Source: Calothrix sp. 336/3 (GTDB lineage: Bacteria; Cyanobacteriota; Cyanobacteriia; Cyanobacteriales; Nostocaceae). Taken from it: a stretch of 64,000 bases of DNA. Positions within the stretch are counted from its first letter, which is position 1; each line of letters begins with the position of its first letter. This document shows positions 8,976-18,680 of this stretch, piece after piece. The notes under the pieces are model-generated. The model was not told the origin of the DNA, did not search any database, and saw nothing but the letters and a program-made list of their open reading frames with translations. The DNA is taken from contig NZ_CP011382.1 in NCBI RefSeq assembly GCF_000734895.2, forward strand, positions 1 through 64,000, in the 5' to 3' direction. The position numbers and the translations under genes were made by a program.

Positions 8976-9302
8976 CTAAACTGTAGCCAAAGATGCTATG
9001 GCATCAGGAATTTCTGCTGAGGGTGCGCTAAACTCCCCTGTAATCACATACTCCAAGCGCAATTTTAACCACACAATAAATTGTTCATTCGTAGAAACAA
9101 TTGCTACCGACGGTTGGGGACATTTGTCTTTAATCGCTTTCATCTCAGGTGCTTCCAAGAAAGCAGGTTGCTTGACTAACCAAAAATCAATGGTTTTTTC
9201 CTGCTCATGATAATAACGGGTACGTTCCTTGAGAACTTCTTCTAGGGGTTCCTCTTCCAAGAGAAACTTTTGACTTGCCAAAATGTAATAGTATGTTTGC
9301 AT
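8976..9302 (-). CDS. ycf54: Ycf54, Mg-protoporphyrin IX monomethyl ester cyclase accessory protein
   Basis: A 108-residue protein matching Ycf54 (DUF2488), needed for assembly or stability of the aerobic oxidative cyclase (AcsF/CycI) that forms ring E of chlorophyll. Family landmarks are the start MQTYYYILASQKFLLEEEP, DFWLVKQPAFLEAPE, KCPQPSVAIVST and WLKLRLEYVITGEF. The length is normal. It is a cytoplasmic or thylakoid-associated protein and confirms an oxygenic phototroph. No cyclase gene is nearby. Assignment is by clear recall of the conserved sequence. Confidence 0.93.
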   Translation of the reverse strand: MQTYYYILASQKFLLEEEPLEEVLKERTRYYHEQEKTIDFWLVKQPAFLEAPEMKAIKDKCPQPSVAIVSTNEQFIVWLKLRLEYVITGEFSAPSAEIPDAIASLATV

Positions 9303-9453
9303 TTTTCCCTTTGCTTACTAACGAGTATTTTGTCTCATGGCAGACTATTTAAAAAAGTATAAGGGATAATTTCCCGTAGAAAGCAAGAAATAGACAACAG
9401 GTAAATATCCCCAATGATAAATTACCCGTCATCTGTCACGAGTCACCCACAAA

Positions 9454-10179
9454 TTAGTTCTTTTTCAGCTTCTTAAACCAAGAACTAAAAGGACAACTAC
9501 CTCCTTGAGTTTGACCATGGCTTTCCTTACCACCTCCTGTCAATTTATTCAAGAATAAAGTGTTGTCGAAATAATGTTCCGTAGAGAGAATTCTCAAATC
9601 CTCGGTAACATTTGCCACCGAAATCCCAATAATTTCTATGAGTTCTCCGGTAGGGGTAAAACCCTTGTAGGAGCCACGAAAATGTCCCCAGTGTCGCCAT
9701 TTGAAAGTGACTCGTGGGGGACCAGAATAGACTTCTAAGACTTCCCAGGGAAACCCTTGAGGAAAACAGGTATGAAAGAGATCGTGGGACGATTCAAAGG
9801 TTTCTTCGGAGGATTTGTAGTGTTCCGAGTCTCCCATAAAAATGTTGTAGGTTCCCTTTGCTCCCAATTCCTCGGCAGTAAATTCTTTACCACCGTTGGT
9901 AGTAACACGGAATTTGTCAGCAACGATAGATAACCATTCTTGGGGGTTAGGTTTACAGGATACCTCCATTTCCAGAGTCCGTACCAAATTCTGGACGATC
10001 GCCTCTAAGGAACCCTCAAGGTGATTACAAACACTTTCCGTTGCGAGGTTGTGTTTAGAACGGGAATAGTCTGGAGCTTTGCCACCACGCCACTGTACAC
10101 CCTGGCGATCGCTGTAAGCAATCACCTTGTCTCTATCTTGTACCCAAAGGGGAAGTCCTTGTGATTCTTCTGCGCTCAT
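9454..10179 (-). CDS. SnoaL/NTF2-like domain protein
   Basis: A 241-residue protein without signal peptide. The central and C-terminal parts (about 60-210) look like a SnoaL-type NTF2 fold: the segment FKWRHWGHFRGSYKGFTPTG followed by IEIIGISVANV is a typical hallmark of polyketide-cyclase-like or ester-cyclase-like members. The C-terminus is Gly/Ser/Lys-rich. Catalytic activity cannot be inferred; many cyanobacterial members have no known reaction. It lies 67 nt downstream of pdxJ on the same strand and could be co-transcribed with it. Confidence 0.65.
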   Translation of the reverse strand: MSAEESQGLPLWVQDRDKVIAYSDRQGVQWRGGKAPDYSRSKHNLATESVCNHLEGSLEAIVQNLVRTLEMEVSCKPNPQEWLSIVADKFRVTTNGGKEFTAEELGAKGTYNIFMGDSEHYKSSEETFESSHDLFHTCFPQGFPWEVLEVYSGPPRVTFKWRHWGHFRGSYKGFTPTGELIEIIGISVANVTEDLRILSTEHYFDNTLFLNKLTGGGKESHGQTQGGSCPFSSWFKKLKKN

Positions 10180-10246
10180 AATATATATTTTGTTACTAAC
10201 TACATTGAGGATTTACGCAGTAGTAACTAACTTTCCTGGGATTCGA

Positions 10247-10972
10247 TTACCCATTCCCCCTGATTGCCATTTTCATTTCCCGTACAGCTCTTTCCATTCC
10301 CACCAGAGCAGCACGACTGATGATAGTATGACCAATATTCAACTCTTCCATTCCAGGTAGACAAGCTACGGGGTAAACGTTCCAATAGGTGAGTCCATGA
10401 CCAGCATTGACTCGTAACCCTGAGGCGATCGCTAATTCACACCCGGAAGCTAACAAAGATAGTTCCTGTTGACGCAGGTTTTCATCAAGAGCTTCAGCAT
10501 ATTTACCTGTATGCAGTTCAATAAACTTTGCTTGCACCTGTGCGGAAGCTTTGATTTGAGCAGGTTCAGCGTCGATAAATAAACTGACGGGAATGTCCGC
10601 ACTTTGCAATTTATCTACAACTGCTCCCATTCTAACAATTTGCCCCGCCACATCCAAACCTCCCTCGGTGGTGACTTCCTCCCGTTTTTCGGGAACCAGG
10701 GTGACATAATCAGGTTTAATATCCAGAGCGATCGCCACCATTTCATCAGTCGCTGCCATTTCTAAATTTAAGTGGGTGCGTACTGTCTGCCGCAACAAGC
10801 GCACATCCCGATCTTGAATATGCCTTCTATCCTCTCTTAGGTGTGCAGTTATACCATCAGCACCCGCTAATTCTGCCAACACCGCCGCCGCAATCGGGTC
10901 TGGTTCTACTGTGCGTCTGGCTTGTCGGATAGTCGCTATATGGTCAATATTGACACCAAGAGTTACAGCCAC
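10247..10972 (-). CDS. pdxJ: Pyridoxine 5'-phosphate synthase PdxJ
   Basis: Catalyses condensation of 1-deoxyxylulose 5-phosphate with 1-amino-acetone 3-phosphate, the last ring-closing step of the DXP-dependent vitamin B6 pathway. The 241-residue TIM barrel has the family start [17 protein letters not shown], the [14 protein letters not shown] motif, [19 protein letters not shown] and the C-terminal VNAGHGL and NIGHTII motifs. The length is normal. It is cytoplasmic and probably first in a unit with the SnoaL-like gene. Confidence 0.95.
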   Translation of the reverse strand: MAVTLGVNIDHIATIRQARRTVEPDPIAAAVLAELAGADGITAHLREDRRHIQDRDVRLLRQTVRTHLNLEMAATDEMVAIALDIKPDYVTLVPEKREEVTTEGGLDVAGQIVRMGAVVDKLQSADIPVSLFIDAEPAQIKASAQVQAKFIELHTGKYAEALDENLRQQELSLLASGCELAIASGLRVNAGHGLTYWNVYPVACLPGMEELNIGHTIISRAALVGMERAVREMKMAIRGNG

Positions 10973-11162
10973 CGAGATTCCCCTTATAGAAAGTCAGTAC
11001 AGATTCTACCATTTGGTTATGGGTGATGGATAATCGGAATTAACAATTGACAGCTAATGAGAAAATATTTTCCCTCTTTCCATAACCTAAATTAAATATT
11101 TAGTGGAAGCTTCGGGCGAGGGAGGTTAAAATCGCAAGCAATACTGACATGAGAGTATAGCT

Positions 11163-11651
11163 ATGAAGACGGCTGAAAAGTTTGCTGCTGGTTGGCTGCT
11201 CATTTTGGGGTTTATGTTCATCAATTTGTCTATCTCCTCTGCTTGGGAGAAACACAATATGCTCAAACCCTTACCCCCAGGTTCTGGCATTGATGAGGTA
11301 GTGGATTATACGAATAGGGAAGCTTTGTACACCCTGGATGTCAATTCTAAGTATGGTTTGGTTTTTGGCGTGCCGACTTTTTTACTCGGTGCATGGTTAG
11401 CAGTAGGATTATACCGTCAAACCCAACAGGAGAAAAAAGCCTTAAAACAGCAGATGCATGAGCATTTGCAAATGACTTTTTATCGGATGATTCAAGAAAA
11501 TCATGGACGGGTTACGGTGTTAGGATTTGCCATGCAGTCGGAGTTACCAGCAGCGATCGCCAAACAATATTTAGATGAACAGGCAAAACAATTCAACGCT
11601 AACTATAAGGTGACAGAAGAAGGTGGAATCTCCTATCATTTCGAGGTTTAA
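11163..11651 (+). CDS. Small membrane protein, function unknown
   Basis: A 162-residue protein with two hydrophobic segments (about 8-27 and 66-83) flanking a polar loop, then a charged helix rich in Gln and Lys (about 85-110) and a soluble C-terminal part with GRVTVLGFAMQSELP. The C-terminal segment alternates strand and helix and may be a small alpha/beta domain facing the cytoplasm. I do not recognise a named family. It starts at ATG after a GAG-containing leader, and the neighbours (pdxJ divergent, DUF423 downstream) do not indicate a role. Confidence 0.6.
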   Translation: MKTAEKFAAGWLLILGFMFINLSISSAWEKHNMLKPLPPGSGIDEVVDYTNREALYTLDVNSKYGLVFGVPTFLLGAWLAVGLYRQTQQEKKALKQQMHEHLQMTFYRMIQENHGRVTVLGFAMQSELPAAIAKQYLDEQAKQFNANYKVTEEGGISYHFEV

Positions 11652-11823
11652 CAAAATTTTACCCCCTAGGGAGTTCCAAATAAAAAATATAAGCAGGGAG
11701 CAGAGGGAAAGAGAATTTTCCGATTACCCATTACTCATTACTCATTATTTAAGTCTGCTGGCATACAGATACTATTAACCGGAGTTGATAATAGGTTAAT
11801 GAAGTAGCCTTAATTGAATATCG

Positions 11824-12204
11824 ATGAAACAAGTTTTTCTTACCGTTGCAGCCATATCTGGAGCTTTCTGTGTCAGTGCTGGAGCCTTTGGTGCCCATGC
11901 TTTACGAGGTACACTGAGTGAGCGATCGCTGCAAATTTTTGACGTTGGAGTTCGTTACCAAATGTACCATACCCTAGCACTCCTGGCGATCGCTATCCTT
12001 ATCAGTACCCAGGCAACTCCATCAGTAAGTTTAATTACTAGCGGCTGGTTATTTATTTTGGGAATAATTCTGTTTTCTGGCAGTCTCTATGCTCTCAGTC
12101 TGACCAATATCACAATTCTCGGTATAATTACTCCTGTCGGAGGTGTTGTATTTATCCTGGGATGGCTAATCTTAGCCCTATCATCTTGGAATTTTCAGGG
12201 ATGA
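11824..12204 (+). CDS. DUF423 family membrane protein (YgdD-like)
   Basis: A 126-residue integral membrane protein with four hydrophobic segments (about 5-25, 48-64, 68-90, 96-120). The family marks are SGAFCVSAGAFGAHALRG near the N-terminus and YQMYHTLALLAIA. DUF423 proteins are widespread and of unknown function. The length matches the family. It seems to be a single-gene unit, followed by a convergent small minus-strand gene. Confidence 0.85.
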   Translation: MKQVFLTVAAISGAFCVSAGAFGAHALRGTLSERSLQIFDVGVRYQMYHTLALLAIAILISTQATPSVSLITSGWLFILGIILFSGSLYALSLTNITILGIITPVGGVVFILGWLILALSSWNFQG

Positions 12205-12247
12205 TTCTTAACCAGAATTCAGAATCACCCCCAATTTTACCAATTTT

Positions 12248-12403
12248 TTACTTGAATTCGGTCAACTGCACCAATTGTGTTGATTCAACTCCTGGTACTT
12301 CTAGCAAAGATGTATCTGCATGATTACTTTCTGGTACGCTAATCTGCAAAAAGAGATTCAGGCAAAAAGTAATTGTTCCTGCTAGTAATAGTTTCTCAAG
12401 CAT
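12248..12403 (-). CDS. Putative small secreted or membrane peptide (51 residues)
   Basis: ATG at 12403 is preceded on the minus strand by GGGAG with about 7 nt spacing, which favours this start over one further upstream. The product begins with a hydrophobic segment (MLEKLLLAGTITFCLNLFL) like a signal or anchor and continues with an acidic 30-residue tail. No family is recognised. It is convergent with the DUF423 gene, 44 nt apart. Coding status rests on the ribosome-binding site and the signal-like N-terminus only. Confidence 0.45.
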   Translation of the reverse strand: MLEKLLLAGTITFCLNLFLQISVPESNHADTSLLEVPGVESTQLVQLTEFK

Positions 12404-12955
12404 CTGTTTTCTCCCACCCACACCATGGAACATGAAGTATGATTACGGTGATGTTTAGTAAGAATAAATACTTATTCCTGAAACATTTTTCACCGAAATG
12501 AAGTTCATATAGCCCTAGTGTGCCCACCTTCACAGAAAAAATTGTGAGGGAAGTAATAATATTATGTAAATTTTTGCCAACTGAGCGATGAGATTTGCTT
12601 AACTATCAGGGTAAATGTCAATTTTGTCTGAATATGAACATATTCACCCTCTGTAGTCTTAGCGATCGCTGGAGATAACTGAATATGTAACTTTACAAAC
12701 AAGAGGAAAAAAGTCTTGATATTCTGGCAACTTAACTTTTTTCTTTTCCCATCATCAGGAAAATCTATGCTTGTCAGACAGTCAATCAAGGTAAAATCTC
12801 ACAAGTAGGCGTAAAAATGTATCTTTCCCTCTTTCGCTTCACTTGTTTCTCTGTTATATATCAAGTTCCAATTTCTCACTTACTATTTTTTAGACAGGTA
12901 AGATAAGCTGTTAACTAATTACCCAACTGGGTATGTTGGAGATAATCTATAGACA
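12404..12955. other. Intergenic region upstream of the L,D-transpeptidase gene
   Basis: About 550 AT-rich nucleotides. One HIP1 octamer lies near 12661. An open frame on the minus strand at 12562-12789 has low-complexity composition, no ribosome-binding site and no recognisable product, so it is not called. Nothing else is seen. Confidence 0.35.
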
Positions 12956-13618
12956 ATGGCGATGGTAAGAAATGAATCTCTAGCGCGGGTAGTTATGTTG
13001 TTGTGTTTTGTCAGTGGAATTTTATCACTGGTTCTCCACTGGCAGATTACTAATTCCATGACACCTAAAACTCATTCTCCCAAGGTGGCAAAGAATCCTG
13101 CTCACCGGACTAATTGGAGTCAGCAATCAGCCAACTTGCTTGATAATAAGAAAAATCATAGCTCTGCCCAAGGAACAAGTTCGGCATTTTGGCAAAAAAA
13201 CCCATCGTTAAAAACAACTGATATGACAGTACCGATGGAAGTCGTGATTGACTTGAGCGATCGCCGTGTTTATGTGTATCGTCGTGGACAAGTAATCGCT
13301 AGCTATCCCACAGGTATTGGTAAAAAAGGTTGGGAAACACCCACAGGCAATTTCCAAGTCATCAACAAGCAACTACACCCATCTTGGCGACACCCTATCA
13401 CAGGCAAAGTGTTTCCCGCAGGTGAAGATAGTCCCCTAGGAGACAGATGGATTGGTTTCTGGTCAAATGGTAGAGAACAAATAGGTTTTCATGGTACACC
13501 TGATGACAGCTTGGTCGGAATGGCAGTTTCTCACGGTTGTTTACGAATGCGCAATCCTGATGTCCGCTTGTTGTACAAACAAATTGGTATCGGAACACCT
13601 GTAGCAGTTAGGGATTAG
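12956..13618 (+). CDS. L,D-transpeptidase (YkuD domain)
   Basis: A 220-residue protein with an N-terminal membrane anchor (about 10-30), a Ser/Asn/Lys-rich linker and a YkuD catalytic domain (about 92-219). The active-site signature HGT...SHGCLRM is intact: His179, His193 and nucleophile Cys195. Such enzymes make 3-3 cross-links in peptidoglycan or attach proteins to it in the periplasm. The start ATG (MAM) could instead be the second ATG two codons later. A LytM peptidase gene lies 1 kb downstream on the other strand, but no operon is implied. Confidence 0.9.
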   Translation: MAMVRNESLARVVMLLCFVSGILSLVLHWQITNSMTPKTHSPKVAKNPAHRTNWSQQSANLLDNKKNHSSAQGTSSAFWQKNPSLKTTDMTVPMEVVIDLSDRRVYVYRRGQVIASYPTGIGKKGWETPTGNFQVINKQLHPSWRHPITGKVFPAGEDSPLGDRWIGFWSNGREQIGFHGTPDDSLVGMAVSHGCLRMRNPDVRLLYKQIGIGTPVAVRD

Positions 13619-13940
13619 AAAACCGATTGAGTTTTTTGATTTTCCGATGACAGAAAAATATCAAGTTACATCACTTAGCCGAAATCTACCAAACTAAATA
13701 GTACTTGCCTCAAATCAGGGAACAGACTTTTAAGATTCTTGGGATGAGGCAATCTCGCAATTTTTCATTGCATCTATCGCCATTCAGACTGTAGATAATG
13801 ACATTGGCGCATTAATTATTACAAGAAAAATTGCTGTTTCTATGAGTATGGGATGAGCTTCAACAAACACAAATACCCTATTCAGCCGAAAACTGTCAGT
13901 TGAAGCTTGTTTTATCCTATCTCACAACATAATTTCAGTA
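13619..13940. other. Intergenic region between convergent genes
   Basis: About 322 nt between the L,D-transpeptidase gene and the ComFB-like gene. No reading frame or strong terminator hairpin is visible. Confidence 0.3.
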
Positions 13941-14480
13941 TTATGCTTTTTGCTCATAACTGGGTGCATAGGCTTGAAGTAGGGCACTAACTTGACTCAG
14001 TAGCTCATTGCCAGTGGTTTTAGTTAATACTGTACCGGAATTACTACGAGCGATGTTACGACTAATCGCTTCTCCGACTTGTTGGGCAATTAATTCTTGC
14101 AATTCATCTTGGGCACGTTGACGCTGGTAGGTTGCACCCTCTTCAGTAGTAGCATAGAGCGGTGGTAGGCGGTTCAAAGCATAGGCGGCAATATCACCGA
14201 CATCTAAGCTACTTTCGCTAGTTGCTTCAATTTCTGCGACACGGGCGATCGCCTCCGTCAATACCAATTCTTCCATGACGTTAATAAATTGTTTGCGTGG
14301 AACAGCAACAACCTCACCCGTCAATAGCGCACCCATTAAGCGGTCGAGCGCCATATACTCTTCTATTGACAGTTCAGATGCGTGATCACAAACACGTCCT
14401 ACCTCTGCTTCCATTCCCGGTGTTAAATAACCATCTTGGAGAGCTTGCTCCACAATTTTTCCGATACTCATAACACTCAT
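13941..14480 (-). CDS. ComFB-domain protein, probable cyclic-dinucleotide receptor
   Basis: A 179-residue protein from ATG at 14480 (MSVMSIGK); a longer frame to 14567 exists but its extra residues look non-native. The central domain has the ComFB marks NVMEELVLTEA and DIAAYALNRLPPLYATTEEG (the late-competence family). In Anabaena and Synechocystis, ComFB proteins (CdgR and its relatives) bind c-di-GMP and also c-di-AMP and influence cell size, motility or competence; that is family knowledge. The C-terminal 50 residues are Ser/Thr-rich and helical. It is a soluble, single-domain receptor with no enzymatic motif. The gene stands alone. Confidence 0.8.
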   Translation of the reverse strand: MSVMSIGKIVEQALQDGYLTPGMEAEVGRVCDHASELSIEEYMALDRLMGALLTGEVVAVPRKQFINVMEELVLTEAIARVAEIEATSESSLDVGDIAAYALNRLPPLYATTEEGATYQRQRAQDELQELIAQQVGEAISRNIARSNSGTVLTKTTGNELLSQVSALLQAYAPSYEQKA

Positions 14481-14626
14481 TATGACAATTTTATTAACGT
14501 CATCCAGCTTAGTATGGATAAAGGCAATCCAATATATCTTGCCCAGATTTGAGCAAAGATTACACAAAAATTTACCTAACTAATTGTAATCTATCATTGT
14601 TTCTTCTTGCCCCTTCTCAGTATGTA

Positions 14627-15529
14627 TTAAGGAAACTCCTTTTGTAGCCACGGTTTGGGGTCAATCGATAAGCCATTGACATACAATCCCCAGTGTAAAT
14701 GAGGACCAGTGGAAGCACCTGTAGAACCCACAGCTCCAATTAATTGACCAGGCTTGACCATATCACCTTCTTTGACATTAATACGACTCAGGTGCATAAA
14801 AATACTGGTGATTCCTTGTCCATGGTCAATACCAACGACATTACCATGAACACGAAATCCTTGGGATACTGTACCCACTAAAGCCACCCTACCCGCAGCA
14901 GGAGCAACCACCGCAGAACCAGCACTACCAGCAAAATCTAAGCCCCGATGGTAATAGTCTTTGGCAAATTTACCATTATAGTAGCGACGAACACCATAGC
15001 CTGTACTAAATCTACCTTTATTCGGTCGCAAAAAAGTCCCCTGCCAATATTTCTCTGGTGTTTGTAGAGCTTTAAATTCGGCAGCTTTTTTTAGTTCGTA
15101 TTCTGTGGCTTTAACTCCAGCTTTTCCTGGGGGTAAATTGATACGTTGTACGGGGAACTTGCGATCGCCTACCACCACGGATAAATTTTTCACTTCCCCG
15201 TCCCCTGTAACGGTAATATTCCGTTTTCCTGGAGCTTCTAGGGGTGTACTAGGAAGAAAGGCTCGATACTGATTCGGACTAATAGAATATGCAGGATAGG
15301 ACTTACCATTGACGCTTACCTGGGGACTCCCACTACTATTCCCCGGCTGCACATTAATTAAAATAGATATGGTATCTCCCAATTTGGGGCTCGGAGGGGA
15401 GACTTGCACCTGTAATGCAACTGCGGGTAAAGCCATATTTAGGGGAATCGCTGCCAATATTCCCACAGCAACGGTGCTATGCAAACGATTAATTGGACGT
15501 TCAAATTTTACAGAACTGTTCATCATCAT
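14627..15529 (-). CDS. M23-family (LytM) peptidoglycan endopeptidase
   Basis: A 300-residue secreted protein with a signal segment (about 18-40), an immunoglobulin-like N-terminal region (about 41-120) and a LytM domain (about 165-298). Zinc and catalytic residues are in HRGLDFAG, FMHLSRI and HLHWGLYV, so it should be active, unlike degenerate EnvC-type factors. The fold is followed by the usual Pro-Trp C-terminus. It cleaves peptide cross-links in the periplasm. Three consecutive ATG codons make the exact start uncertain by two residues. Confidence 0.9.
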   Translation of the reverse strand: MMMNSSVKFERPINRLHSTVAVGILAAIPLNMALPAVALQVQVSPPSPKLGDTISILINVQPGNSSGSPQVSVNGKSYPAYSISPNQYRAFLPSTPLEAPGKRNITVTGDGEVKNLSVVVGDRKFPVQRINLPPGKAGVKATEYELKKAAEFKALQTPEKYWQGTFLRPNKGRFSTGYGVRRYYNGKFAKDYYHRGLDFAGSAGSAVVAPAAGRVALVGTVSQGFRVHGNVVGIDHGQGITSIFMHLSRINVKEGDMVKPGQLIGAVGSTGASTGPHLHWGLYVNGLSIDPKPWLQKEFP

Positions 15530-15807
15530 CCCGACTGAAAATTATCCTACCTTCTCTGCCAACAGACTTGTATCTTGTCTATGCAGGTTCCCAAATGTAC
15601 TGTTATCAAGCAGACTATAGCATTAGGTAGCGGGTGATGTAGAGACATTGTGGTGAAATCCAATTTTGCCAATTGGTTGTTTACTCTTCCCCTTTTCCTT
15701 TCCCACTCAAATAAAACAAATTTGTTAGAGTGAAACACAGGATAAGTAAAGATACAAAACCCTTGTGTCTTGATTCCAAATCCAGCCAGCAACAGCCGAG
15801 GCAACTC

Positions 15808-17277
15808 ATGCTTATAGATACTTTGATTTCTAACCAGTTACCAAACTTAGAATATACTTCTACATCGGAAAGATTTGATGAAAGCTGGGAAGCACCCCTG
15901 TCCATCCTACTAGGATTGGGACGTGCCGCAGGCGCAGATTTTCTGGAATTTTTCCTAGAGCGAGTAAATTATATTAGCTGTCTTGCAGAAGAAGATACCA
16001 TCACCAGTATTACCCCTCGTTTATCTACAGGTGCGGGTGTGCGCGTATTTGTGGGTAAGGCAGATTGTTATGTCAGTACCAATGATGTCACCTTTGTAGG
16101 GCTAAAAGCGGCGCTGGAAAAAGCACTTTCCATCATGGGTTTACAATTGCCTGCACCCAATGCGTTTATTCCTGAAATTAACTTAGAATTACTCCGCGAC
16201 TATGGTACAAAGCGCGGTAAGGATAGCTGGTTACCCCTGTGTACTAGTATTCGGGAAATGGGAGAAATTCTTCTCGATGGCACAGGTAAACTCCAAAAAA
16301 CTGCTACCCATGTACAATCCCGTCGTGCTTCCTATTTCCGTGACTGGCAAGAAGTATTGGTAGCTGCTAGTGATGGGACTTTTGCCCGTGACATTCGTCT
16401 AACCCAATCCGTTGGTTTTAATTTACTTTGTGCAGATGGTTCCCATCGTGCTTCCATTGGCGAGCGTGCGGGTAATACCAGCGACCCGAATTTCCTCAAA
16501 ACCTGGGATTATACGGAAGCTGCCGAACATATTTCCGATTCTGCGGGCAAAATGCTCTACGCCGACTATGTAGAATCGGGCACCTACCCGATTATCATGG
16601 CGAATCACTTCGGTGGGGTGATTTTCCACGAAGCTTGTGGACATTTATTAGAGACAACCCAAATTGAACGCAAAACCACACCCTTTGCTGATAAAAAAGG
16701 TGAGAAAATTGCCCACGAAAGCCTGACAGCTTGGGATGAGGGACGGACAGAAAATGCTTTCGGAACTATTGATATGGATGATGAGGGAATGCCTGCCCAA
16801 AGGACATTACTCATAGAGAAAGGTATTCTCAAGAATTTCCTTGCAGATAGAACCGGCTCTTGGCGCACGGGACATCCACGCACAGGAAGCGGACGTAGAC
16901 AGGGTTTCACCTTTGCTGCGGCTAGTCGGATGCGCAATACTTATATTGCTCCTGGAGAGCATTCTGTGGATGATTTATTCGCCTCCGTGGATAAGGGTAT
17001 CTATTGTAAGAAGATGGGCGGTGGTAGTGTAGGCGCTACCGGGCAGTTTAACTTTGGTGTGGATGAGGCGTATTTGATTGAAAACGGCAAGATTACCAAG
17101 CCTTTGAAGGGAGCAATTCTGATTGGAGAAGCCAAGGAAATCATGAATAAGATTTCTATGTGTTCCCAGGATTTATCTTTGGCTCCGGGTTTTTGCGGTT
17201 CTGTAAGCGGTAGTATTTATACCACTGTTGGACAACCTCATATCAAAGTCGATTCGATTACTGTGGGTGGAAGGTAG
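15808..17277 (+). CDS. tldD: TldD-type zinc metalloprotease
   Basis: The TldD half of the TldD/TldE heterodimeric peptidase, which in other bacteria degrades unfolded peptides and matures the CcdA antitoxin and microcin B17. Active-site HExxxH is intact as HEACGH (His274 to His279). RRQGF and [15 protein letters not shown] motifs of the C-terminal half are present. The ATG at 15808 is chosen because GAGG lies at 15798-15801; an upstream ATG at 15730 would add 26 residues rich in Lys, Gln and Ser. That gives 489 residues, normal for the family. Twelve nucleotides separate it from the second gene, so they form an operon. Confidence 0.9.
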   Translation: MLIDTLISNQLPNLEYTSTSERFDESWEAPLSILLGLGRAAGADFLEFFLERVNYISCLAEEDTITSITPRLSTGAGVRVFVGKADCYVSTNDVTFVGLKAALEKALSIMGLQLPAPNAFIPEINLELLRDYGTKRGKDSWLPLCTSIREMGEILLDGTGKLQKTATHVQSRRASYFRDWQEVLVAASDGTFARDIRLTQSVGFNLLCADGSHRASIGERAGNTSDPNFLKTWDYTEAAEHISDSAGKMLYADYVESGTYPIIMANHFGGVIFHEACGHLLETTQIERKTTPFADKKGEKIAHESLTAWDEGRTENAFGTIDMDDEGMPAQRTLLIEKGILKNFLADRTGSWRTGHPRTGSGRRQGFTFAAASRMRNTYIAPGEHSVDDLFASVDKGIYCKKMGGGSVGATGQFNFGVDEAYLIENGKITKPLKGAILIGEAKEIMNKISMCSQDLSLAPGFCGSVSGSIYTTVGQPHIKVDSITVGGR

Positions 17278-17289
17278 GAGAATATCGTT

Positions 17290-18630
17290 ATGTCAAAAAT
17301 TCAGGCGATCGCCAACAATGCCAAGTCGAGTGCTGAAAAGCTTGGTATCAAAAAGTATGACATCTATGGCTCAACTGTAGACCAAACGAGCGTGCAGGTA
17401 GATGAGGGAGAACCGAAGCAAGTCAAAGCTTCTAACCTTTCTGGGGTAACTGTACGGGTGTGGAATGAACATCATACCGTCGGTGTCACCAGTACTACCG
17501 ATGTTGACCCCAAGGGGCTAGAATTAGCTCTGAAGACTGCCCAGGAAGCTAGTTTCTTTGGTGTAAAAGAGAACATTCCTGATTTTAGCCCGGAAGCGAC
17601 AGCCGCCCTTGCCAGTACATCCAGCGAAAAATTACCACCTTTACCTGTATCAGAAATCATTGATAAATTAATCGGTGCGGAGAAAGAACTCCTGGCAGCA
17701 CATCCGGCGATCGCGGGGGTTCCTTACAATAACTTGGCACAGCGAGATATTGAGAGATTTTACCTCAATAGTGATGGTGCTTTACGCACGGAATCCCATT
17801 CTTTGGCATCAATTTATTTGTATACCAAAACAGAAGAAGCTGAGAAAAAACCCCGCAGTGCAGGAGCTTATCGCGTCAGCTATGGTGTCAATACCCTAGA
17901 TATTTCTGGTTGTATTACAGAAACTGCCCAGAAAACTATCAGCCATTTAAACTATGAAAAAATTCCTTCGGGTAAATATACAGTAGTTTTTTCTCCCGAA
18001 GCTTTTTTGAGTTTATTAGGAGCTTTTTCTAATTTATTTAATGCCCAAAATATCCTCGATCATCAAAGTCTTTCCCAAGCAGAAGATATCGGTAAACAAA
18101 TAGCTTCTCCTCTGCTGTGCGTGTGTGATGATGCTTTACATCCTGCCAATATTGGAGCAGAAACTTTTGACGGTGAAGGTACACCAACTCGGAAAGTATC
18201 CCTGATTGAAAATGGTGTTTTAGTGGGTTTTCTCCACAGTGCGGGTACGGCAAAACGGATGAATGCTCAACCTACAGGTAATGCAAGTATTGGGGCAAAG
18301 GTTTCTGTGGGAGCAAATTTCTACCATGTCTATGGTGGTGCTGCTGCTGAGCAAGAATTGAATCTGCAAACTGCCGAGAATGTGATTCTCATTGATGATT
18401 TGCAAGCTCTCCATGCTGGGGTAAAATCTTTACAAGGTTCCTTCTCTTTGCCTTTTGATGGTTGGATTGTGAACAAAGGTGAGAAGGTAAGTGTAGAATC
18501 TGCCACCGTTGCTGGTGATTTCTTAGAAGTTTTAAAGTCAATTATTTATGTGGAGAAAGAAGCAGAATTAACACCTGGGGGAGTTTGCCCTCGTATTTGG
18601 ATTGAGGGACTTTCTATTACTGGTGAGTAA
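17290..18630 (+). CDS. pmbA: TldE/PmbA-type partner of TldD
   Basis: A 446-residue PmbA-family protein, the non-catalytic subunit that completes the TldD protease. It lacks an HExxxH motif, as expected. Family marks are DQTSVQVDEGEPKQV near the N-terminus, FSPEAFLSLLGAF, FDGEGTPTRKVSLIENGVL and the C-terminal PRIWIEGLSITGE. It starts 12 nt after tldD, so the two are translated from one mRNA. No peptide substrate is encoded next to it. A perfect inverted repeat follows the stop codon. Confidence 0.9.
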   Translation: MSKIQAIANNAKSSAEKLGIKKYDIYGSTVDQTSVQVDEGEPKQVKASNLSGVTVRVWNEHHTVGVTSTTDVDPKGLELALKTAQEASFFGVKENIPDFSPEATAALASTSSEKLPPLPVSEIIDKLIGAEKELLAAHPAIAGVPYNNLAQRDIERFYLNSDGALRTESHSLASIYLYTKTEEAEKKPRSAGAYRVSYGVNTLDISGCITETAQKTISHLNYEKIPSGKYTVVFSPEAFLSLLGAFSNLFNAQNILDHQSLSQAEDIGKQIASPLLCVCDDALHPANIGAETFDGEGTPTRKVSLIENGVLVGFLHSAGTAKRMNAQPTGNASIGAKVSVGANFYHVYGGAAAEQELNLQTAENVILIDDLQALHAGVKSLQGSFSLPFDGWIVNKGEKVSVESATVAGDFLEVLKSIIYVEKEAELTPGGVCPRIWIEGLSITGE

Positions 18631-18635
18631 TCAGG

Positions 18636-18680
18636 AATGGGTAATGGGAGAATAACTATAAACTTGGGTTATTACCCATT
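18636..18680. terminator. Inverted repeat between convergent genes
   Basis: AATGGGTAAT at 18636-18645 pairs perfectly with ATTACCCATT at 18671-18680 across a 25-nt loop. It lies just after the pmbA stop and overlaps the end of the DUF952 gene. It may act as a two-way terminator, though T tracts are weak; the same heptamer-rich motif is common between genes elsewhere in the window. Confidence 0.4.

Noticed and set aside
12562..12789. 75-residue open frame on the minus strand
   Set aside because: No ribosome-binding site, no recognisable product and low-complexity composition.
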